DNA of 64,000 bases from Bugula neritina (lineage: Eukaryota; Bryozoa; Gymnolaemata; Cheilostomatida; Bugulidae). Positions 56,501 to 64,000 of the stretch are shown one piece after another (position 1 is the first letter of the stretch; each line of letters begins with the position of its first letter). Both the position numbers and the translations under genes were made by a program. The stretch lies in NCBI GenBank assembly GCA_964035545.1, contig OZ037767.1:27265628-27329627 (forward strand). The letters run 5' to 3'. A model generated the notes under the pieces. It did not search any database. It saw nothing but the letters and a program-made list of their open reading frames with translations, and had not been told where the DNA came from.

Positions 56501-59500
56501 TGCGGACTGGTAGAGGTGAAGTAGAGAGCGTAATGTTGATCTAAAGACAAATCAACATTTGAAGTTACATTTGAAGTTACACGCAGCTAAAAACTAAGTG
56601 TCTCTAGAATATTATATTAAAAAGTACTGGAATGTACTGGGAAGTAATAGAATGTATGTACTGGAAAGTACTGGAATGTACTGGAAAGTACTAGAATGTA
56701 CTGGAAAGTATTAGAATGTACTGGAAAGTACTAAAATGTACTGGAAAGTACTAGAATGTACTGGAAAGTATTAGAATGTACTGGAAAGTACTAAAATGTA
56801 CTGGAAAGTACTAGAATGTACTGGAAAGTACTAGAATGTACTGGAAAGTACTAGAATGTACTGAAAAGTACTAGAATGTATGTACTGGAAAGTACTAGAA
56901 TGTACTGGAAAATACTAGAATGTATGTACTGGAAAGTACTAGAATGTACTGGAAAATACTGGAAAATACTAGAATGTACTGGAAAGTACTAGAATGTACT
57001 GGAAAGTACTAGAACATACTAGAACATACTAGAAAGTACTAGAGAGCCTAATCAGGAAACACCAGACAATTATTATGGCTGCCAGTATCAAACAATTACT
57101 ATGGCAGAGAAAAAGCATAGCCCTACCTGTTGCTACAAGAGCCATAAATGTGGACACTCTCTTTCTACATGTATAGCCTGAGCACCACCCGTGGTCTTGA
57201 GGGCCATTGATAAGGTCAATATATCCATCACCTAAAGCATTACATAAAGATACTTTCACTTTACAGATACATTATATAAGATAGCAGAGGGAAAACTTCA
57301 CAGTCAGCTTCTACACAAAATGACCAAGCATTAAAGCTCATCGATGAAAAATAAAAATTGTTGTAGAAAGTTTCAGAGATTATACTTAAAACTTTAGAAT
57401 TCTCCCTAACTCAGAAAAATTTAACTTGAGCTTAGAGAAAAGACAAATGAATAATTATTACATTAAAAAACCAACACGCTTTTTAGAACAAGAAATGCAA
57501 GTTTTGTGATGCTATTGAAGTATAGCTTGCACCATATTCTTACCCAAGATGGCGACAGGAGAAAGGCGTCGTGTCTCCGTGTCACTATCCATACTCTCAA
57601 TTATAAGCACCTCATAGTTAGCACCTTGGTCACATTTGTAGGCTGTCCATGAGTCCATCCATTGACAGTCTTTGTTACCAATGACACCTGAAGATAAATA
57701 TTAGTAGTTAACTAATGGACTAATGATGGCTTTGGATTTTTTGCCATCTAATAGTTAAACATTTTGTTTTATGAAAACAAATAAGTCAAAGCTTTCATGC
57801 TTCATCTCTCAAATAAAAATGCATTATCACTTGCTCTTTCACCCACGGAAATACTTTATACTCTTTCACAATTTCAATCAATATATATGTTTATAAAAAT
57901 GCTGTTGAATTATTTAGTTTTTAATTCAGGAGAATTTGGAAATTATAAAACTACAAAATTATCATAGTATAAGATATTTAAATATGTAGTAACAGGCAGA
58001 GAGCTACAATAACAGCGGCTAAAAAATTAGGAGTTGCTAACCCTTATTAGGGGCAATATCATCCACTGCAATTCTAGCGCCATCGAGTGTAGTAAGCAAT
58101 GTTTTTGGAATCCTGTAATCACCCAGGCCTCGTCTCGGGTCTCCATTCCACTCCCACTATAAAATAAAATGCCTCTCAATCACACAATCAGGTAACTGTT
58201 GTTGAACACATAAAATTAAAACCTTAAAGCAATCTGCCAGGGATAAATTTGCTTGTAAAGCAACTAGATGAATGCTAGACTCACAAAAAAGTAGGTAGCC
58301 TTAGAGCTTAGAGCATAGAGCATAGACTTACTTCTGATTGAGGGAGAGCAGCACCACCTGACCCAATTTCCAAGAAAGTACCATCCAAGTCCTTAACCAT
58401 ACATTTCTTCTTAGCGTCACAATCCATGTCAACGCAATCAGCTGAATTTATTTTTCTGTAAAAATAGTCTCGAAAGTAAAAACAAACTGCAAGAATCTAG
58501 AAGGTCATATCAATATGTATAGAAATATTTTTTAAAGTTAAAGTTTAAATCTTAGATATTTGGGTAAGCAAAGAAAAATTGGTTCATGTGAAATTTAAAA
58601 GATTCTGTCATCAATTAGCTTGACATGCCAAAACCAGGAAAAATAGCTGTTACATAAGTACAACAAATCTATTATTTATGACTAATACTAATATAAATAG
58701 GTTGTATTTTCTCAACAATCTGAAAGTAACCTTATTGCACAAAATTTATATAATATAACAAAAGTTATGTAATATAACAGAAGTTATGTAATATAGCATA
58801 TTCTCACCCAACATTTGGTCTATGGAAAAAAAGTTTGCTGTCTTCTTCAACATTTATTAACTTGATAGCAGACGTTTCCACAGGATGCTGTGCATCTTCA
58901 TTTTTGGGAGATGTACTGATGATGTAATCTCTCTGGCCGTTACACTTCACACCAAAGTTAGCAAAAGTCACATCTGTTGAAGTATAGAAGTTACAGAAAC
59001 TTGTATCTTAAAACAGTGAGAGTTTTCAATCGACTTTACAATAAAATCCTGAGAAAAAAATGCTCAATTAATAATTTTGCAACTGAATGATTAGGATGCT
59101 CGGACTTTCTAAAATCTAAAAATTCTAGAATTTTTCGTGATGAGTCAAAGGTAAATAACAAATGATAAAAGGAGGTTACAACTAAAACACTATTTTATAG
59201 AAAAATTTTGGGACAAGAGCAATTAGCAATTCTTTGATTTTTAGAAAGATAGATGGGATCAAGCATATCAATAATTTAGCTAGTGGCTATTTGCCCATAC
59301 CAAGTCTTACAATGCAAGCTGCATTAGCATCAATGCAACTGATGTAGAGGTTGTGCAGTTACTTATAATTGTGTAATACCTTATATAAAAAGATAAAGTA
59401 TATGTATATTTACCGCTGATAGTAGTCAAACCACGATTGGAGTTGTAAGACATCAGACCCTTCCATGGCTTTTTGGGCGCAATGTTTGACCCTGACATAA

Positions 59501-62500
59501 ACTGACCAAATACGACACCGATGGATCCGCCACTGGGACTGTTCCAAGACCTAGCTAGAGTTGTGGTATCTACGTTGCAGCTGTCAGGGTCAGCAGAGTA
59601 GTCAAGAGTACAGTCTCGGTTGTCCGAGCTGCCCACCTATAGCGCGTTAGAATACAAGGCAATCGTGACTAACAGTTTCTTCGAGTTTTTTTATGTCAGC
59701 ATTAAAGTTACACAGGAACAATAACTGCGACAGCTGCCAATAACATGTAAGTTATTAAGATTTGCTTAAATTGTATTGAGAACTGTGGGGATAAAATCCA
59801 CAATTTTGTTTTGTCCAGGCTAAAGCTTTGGTTAATTTTTTTCAACTAGAAAAACTTTGTACAGAAAATGCATTTCTTTGAAAAGCTACAATTTATAAAA
59901 TTTTAGAACTTTGTTTCCAATGTGATTTGATATATTAGATAGCATAACGAGGACATTTTAAATTAAATACAACTTTCAAAGTTCATGCAACTAGCAAAAA
60001 ATAAATTTAATGAAATACAAAAAAAACAAGTAAAACAGTTTTATATACATTTAAACTTTTAATTGATTAAAATAAATGCATGTGTATTAAATTACACAAC
60101 TTACGATCAGAGACTCAGATACGCTGACGTACTTGCTTCCCATGACATGAGAGAGTGCAGCAGGACCAATCACAAGCAAGAAGACACCTATATTGTTGTC
60201 TGCTAGCACCACATTATCAACTTCAATGATGGATGATGTCTGTGCGTAAATACCATAGTCGTGGGTGTTGTATATAGTAAACCCGGTGATACGAGTACAC
60301 GGAGCTGGTGTTACATACTCCGGTAGTATTTTAACACCTGGAAAAACATAAATGGTTCAACATATACAGCAACTAAAACTATAAATTGCATGAACATTGT
60401 AAGCTCATTCAATTTCTATACACTTGAGTATATTATTTATTTACAGGTTAAACTTATTTACTTAGAAAAACTCAATTTCAGCTATTAAACATTATGAGCA
60501 GGTAAAATAATTGCCTATGTTTGTTATTACTAACAAAATTGATTTGAATAGTTCAAAAACGTAGATAAAATTATCACACTATTTAGCCTGTGCTGTCATA
60601 AAATTGTTAAATCTTTAAACTACATATATCATGTAGTCAAAGCACTTTCTTTATTCATTGAATAATAAATAATTTGTGATTTGAACGATAGTTTGTTCAA
60701 GCAATTGTAATACAAAAGTGGCAGACTGACCAGTAAGAGTGCCGTGAGCCACATTTCCTGACCACTGAGCATCAGTCTCGGCACAGGAGACACCAACTAT
60801 AGAATAACCACTCCTCTCTGAGCCAGCCACTATGTTGTCTCGCATCACTACTCCAGATATGCACTCTATTACCTGGTATTATGTAATATCATCCCTTATT
60901 AACACAAGTATCATCTTAAAGTAATTTGATGTTTTCCACCAAATCACTGTTGCAAACAAAGGAAAAATAAACACACTTGAAAAACATGGTGTGAGCATCA
61001 AAAATACATCATCTGAACACTGCTTTCAACAAACATTGGATTGAAAAAAATGATCAAATAGTAAATATAAATAAATAGCAAAGTCAAGTTGATTACCTCA
61101 ATTGACCCGTGGTGATCAAAGTTCATCTCTTCTACCCTGTCTTGGTAACACGCTCTAGCCTGAGTGAATGAAACTAAGTTCCTCTCGATTGTTACATTAG
61201 TCGACTTGACTCGTATACCTGCCTCTACCGTGCCGTGTATTACGTTATCTGATACAGGGAGACCAAAGGCATCGATCACACCAATAGCAGTGTTGAATGA
61301 ATCCTTAAATGAGTTCTACAATACATTTACATGAAACACATTTAGATATAGCAGAAACAGATGAAAAGCATTGCTGAATACTTGTTACTGAGGTAAACCA
61401 ATTTCAAAACAAAGACAAACTATGTATATAAAATGACATACAGCAATTAAAGAACAAATGAAGTCCAAACATAGCTTAGCGAAACAAATAGGACATAGTA
61501 TGAAGATGAAGAAAAGCAACAATCTTCAAAAGCCACTCACCTTTCGAACATAAGATGGCTTTGAGTCACTAACGGATCCAGTACCCAGGTAGGCAACAGC
61601 AAATCTTGGATCATACAATTCAATATAACCCTCTTGGCCCATGTGATAGAATTCAGCATTCTCTATGCGAGCAGATCCTACAAATTATATGCACAACATT
61701 GAGTATTCTAGAGATAAATTCAACAACTCGCCAGTTATATGCTGTAAACAGACAGTAAACGAGGGTTAGTAGCCTTACTAGAGCTCATTGATCCTCTAGT
61801 TATAAAAAGGTAAGTAATGAGGTGTAAGTATGTAATTGTAAGTAACCTGTCCATTGCTGGGCACCATCAAAGTAGTCTCCAATCAGAATTCGTCCTCCGA
61901 ACGACTGTTTTTGCAGGTCGTCATGAGCATGCCCAATGACCTTGACATTGCGTGTCAAAAGACCGACTTCTGCTCTTATGTCATAAGAGTAGCTCTCGTG
62001 AGTGTGACTGACAGCTACAAAACACAGTTACACGTGACCAGAGAGACGGCAGCGTGTTGAGTATAAGACGGCAGCAATTTGAGTATGTGTGTTGAATTGT
62101 GGGTAGAGGATATTAGGAGTGATAAGTTTGGTAAGATAGAGGAGTAAATTTAACATTGCGAGTAATTGGGCATCATAAACTTCACAAGCCTCACTGTAAT
62201 AGGCCAAGTACGGTCTACTTAAATTGCATTTAATCATCAAATACATACAAAAATAATGTAGACATTACTGAGGTATATGCATGTTTGGCTGTTTGACATT
62301 TATTACTCATATGTGATTAAGACCAGCAAAGTCCATCTGTACTCCAATAATGAGTCTGATATTGAAAATAAAGCAATACTATAACTGCATATATATAATA
62401 CTACTTACCAGCATGGTTAAAAGATAGAGAGTCATTGAGTGTGAGAGTTTTCTTATCTTGTCCAACAGCAGTGATCATCCGTACTTCACTCTCCCAAGCA

Positions 62501-64000
62501 CTCTTTCCTGTGGTAGTTATGACAATTTCTTCTCCAACTAGCCAATCAACCTGCAGTTCACAAATGTACTTATCGCACAAGCCAGAGTAATGAAAACTAT
62601 TCTAAGTTGAATTAGTAAGGGAGCAGCTGTGGCCTAGGGGTTAGAGCATTCGCTTCATAAACACGAGGTCATGGGTTCGAGCTCGGACAAAAGCCATTGG
62701 TGATATTAGGAAGAGCATCCAATCATAATTGCTCCTGTCCCCCATCTGAATAAGTCCTTAGCCCAAATTAACAAAAAAAACCCTTCCAACAGGGGTTTCT
62801 CACAGAGAAGGTGACCATAAACTTGCGTGGGGTTTTTTTAAGTTGAATTATTAGGAATGGCCACAGTAAGAAGGGTCAACTATGGTAAGATCACAATCAT
62901 GAATACAAATTACCATACATAAGAAGAATCAGTCAAAATGTGTATACAAATAACACTTTTTAGTTCCAAAATGTCTAAAGTTATAAATTATGACTTTATG
63001 CGTAGAAGAGCTGAAGCTCCTACCTCATCCGCCACAACAATCTCATTAGAGCCAGCGTCTGCACGGCTCGCTAATTTCGTCCAGTAAACATTTTTAGGAA
63101 GGCCGTGGATGTCCAAACTACCAAACACACCAATGGCCTTAGCTCCAACAGTGGGGCCTCCAAATGGCAGATGCTGTTCTTCAGTTGACCAATCACCACG
63201 CAGAATGATTTCGACATTACCTCTCATGGGGTTATCTTCCCAGCCAACAAACAAGCGTCCACCAAGCAGCAGAATATGTGTGGCTGATAATTTATAATCA
63301 ATGTAAGCACCTGCAAGTACAGTTATAATGATAAACTAGTAAAGGTACAGTTGCAATGGTAAAATACTAAAATTACAGCTTTTACCTTTTAAAATAGTAA
63401 ATTTATTAAAAAAAACTCCAGTTAAACATTATCACTTTTACTATAAACATCATTACTAAATATATCTTTTGCTTATGCAGTTTTTTAAATTTTTTTGCTG
63501 GTGCAGTTCCTATGTATGCTTGTTCTCTAATTTATCTTTGGTTACAAATCTTTGCCTTACTAATACTATATCACAACTGTTCATGGCGCTGTTTGTATGT
63601 CGGCTAGATACAGAAAGTTGATAGACCAAGTGGCAAACAACTACACTATCAGCAACACACTACTACTATACTAGCTTCCTGCAACCAACCTTCCACTTGA
63701 GCAGGCTCAAACTCCAGAACTCCATAGATATAGATCTTGTTCAACTCGGCAGGCTGAGTGTTCAAAACCATCCAATCCTCTATTAAAGTATACAAACCCA
63801 AAAGAATGAATGAGCATTAAAAAAAGAGTTGAAAGGTAGCTGCAATGCTATTACAAAAAATATAATATATTCACTCAATTAATGTTATTCACTATTAAAT
63901 TGCTATTTTGTTTTTTTAACCAAAAAAGTATAAACAGTTGTTTTGCTAGTTTTTGCATAATTTGTTATATAAACATAAATACATAAGTTTATAAAAAATA
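50574..64000 (-). CDS. PKHD1L1: Fibrocystin-L (PKHD1L1-like), 3' part, 27 exons; 5' end outside window
   Basis: A large type I membrane glycoprotein of the fibrocystin/polyductin family. About 1,469 C-terminal residues are visible. Exons: 63690-63777, 63024-63310, 62409-62550, 61847-62014, 61541-61677, 61097-61315, 60731-60872, 60105-60337, 59414-59636, 58808-58973, 58332-58455, 58042-58156, 57544-57687, 57127-57231, 56423-56540, 56060-56204, 55643-55798, 54783-54876, 54536-54675, 53945-54293, 53624-53826, 52931-53164, 52599-52767, 52090-52265, 51566-51677, 50982-51131, 50574-50644. All phases agree. The first exons form a G8 domain (YGVLEFEP, GGRLFVGWEDNP, GVFGSLDIHGLPKNVYWTK, DWLVGEEIVI). 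A beta-helix region follows (VTIERN, YGIYAQTS). Exon 54783-54876 has a basic NRKKR. A hydrophobic 23-residue segment (51566-51677) is the TM and the tail is about 80 residues. Several introns hold repeats. Confidence 0.93.
54857..55445 (-). repeat. 42-bp minisatellite duplicating an intron 3' splice site
   Basis: Fourteen tandem units lie between PKHD1L1-like exons at 54783-54876 and 55643-55798. In gene orientation each unit reads approximately ATTCTACAG then ATAAGAGTAGTAAATGTATAC. The AG positions are at c54877, 54919, 54962, 55004, 55046, 55089, 55131, 55173, 55215, 55257, 55299, 55341, 55383 and 55425. Eleven of the thirteen steps are 42 bp and two are 43. The first unit is the true exon boundary; the others are copies of the acceptor plus the exon's first 18 bases. 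Confidence 0.95.
56595..57045. repeat. 20-bp minisatellite (CTGGAAAGTACTAGAATGTA)
   Basis: About 20 copies, with minor variants (aaaatgta, ggaaagtatt). It lies in the intron between PKHD1L1-like exons 56423-56540 and 57127-57231. Most copies contain the palindrome AGTACT. Confidence 0.92.
62615..62838 (+). mobile_element. tRNA-derived SINE
   Basis: The head resembles a tRNA. The A box TGGCCTAGGGG is at 62630-62640 and the B box GGTTCGAGCTC at 62674-62684. After it comes GGAAGAGCATCC (62709-62720), like the core segment of several metazoan SINE families, and then a T-rich 3' tail. It is flanked by the 12-bp target duplication TAAGTTGAATTA (62603-62614 and 62839-62850). It lies in the intron between PKHD1L1-like exons 62409-62550 and 63024-63310. 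Confidence 0.9.
63778..64000. other. Intron of the PKHD1L1-like gene running off the window
   Basis: AT-rich sequence upstream of the acceptor for exon 63690-63777. The preceding exon is outside the window. Confidence 0.7.

Noticed and set aside
62621-62700. A functional tRNA gene
   Set aside because: The stems pair poorly and the sequence continues into a SINE body with a T-rich tail and target duplication.

Overview
The window is nuclear DNA of an animal, most likely a marine invertebrate. It is AT-rich and has spliced genes with GT-AG introns, plus two apparent GC-AG introns. It carries LTR, LINE-like and tRNA-SINE elements and many microsatellites and minisatellites. The phylum cannot be fixed from sequence alone. 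A lophotrochozoan or a similar protostome would fit. No bacterial, viral, CRISPR or operon-like prokaryotic features were seen.

Layout. 1-1485: simple repeats and 3' flank. 1486-7730 (-): MAPKAP1/SIN1, an mTORC2 subunit, 13 exons. 7731-9959: intergenic, with simple repeats and a foldback element. 9960-14585 (-): PSMD13/Rpn9, a 26S proteasome lid subunit, 8 exons, with a solo LTR in its last intron. 14586-18747: intergenic. 18748-32593 (+): an SLC16-like monocarboxylate transporter, 6 exons. Its intron 3 contains a complete Ty3/gypsy-type retrotransposon (22702-28312, antisense) whose integrase precedes its reverse transcriptase, as in Gmr1-like elements. 34454-41885 (-): an unrecognised 623-residue protein in 14 exons, perhaps TBC-like, with a LINE fragment in one intron. 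41925-43347 (-): SPRING1 (C12orf49), 3 exons, ending only 39 nt before the ATG of the unrecognised gene and in the same frame. 43755-44042 (+): LSM8, single exon, divergent from SPRING1. 44998-47950 (-): VTA1 (ESCRT-III/Vps4 cofactor), 7 exons. 48162-49722 (+): an unrecognised 165-residue protein, 4 exons. 50574 to beyond 64000 (-): the 3' part of a fibrocystin-L (PKHD1L1) gene, 27 exons visible, from a G8 domain through beta-helix repeats to a transmembrane segment and short tail.

Most genes are unrelated housekeeping genes, so no pathway is implied by their proximity. The regulatory links worth testing are the tight SPRING1/TBC-like pair and the divergent pairs SPRING1-LSM8 and VTA1-unknown. 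The most interesting features are the young, intact Gmr1-like element with heat-shock-element-like motifs in its LTRs, the closeness of both LTR insertions to exon edges, and a 14-copy minisatellite in the PKHD1L1-like gene that duplicates an intron 3' splice site.

Exon limits were derived by hand from splice motifs, reading-frame phase and remembered family sequences. No alignment or expression data were available.
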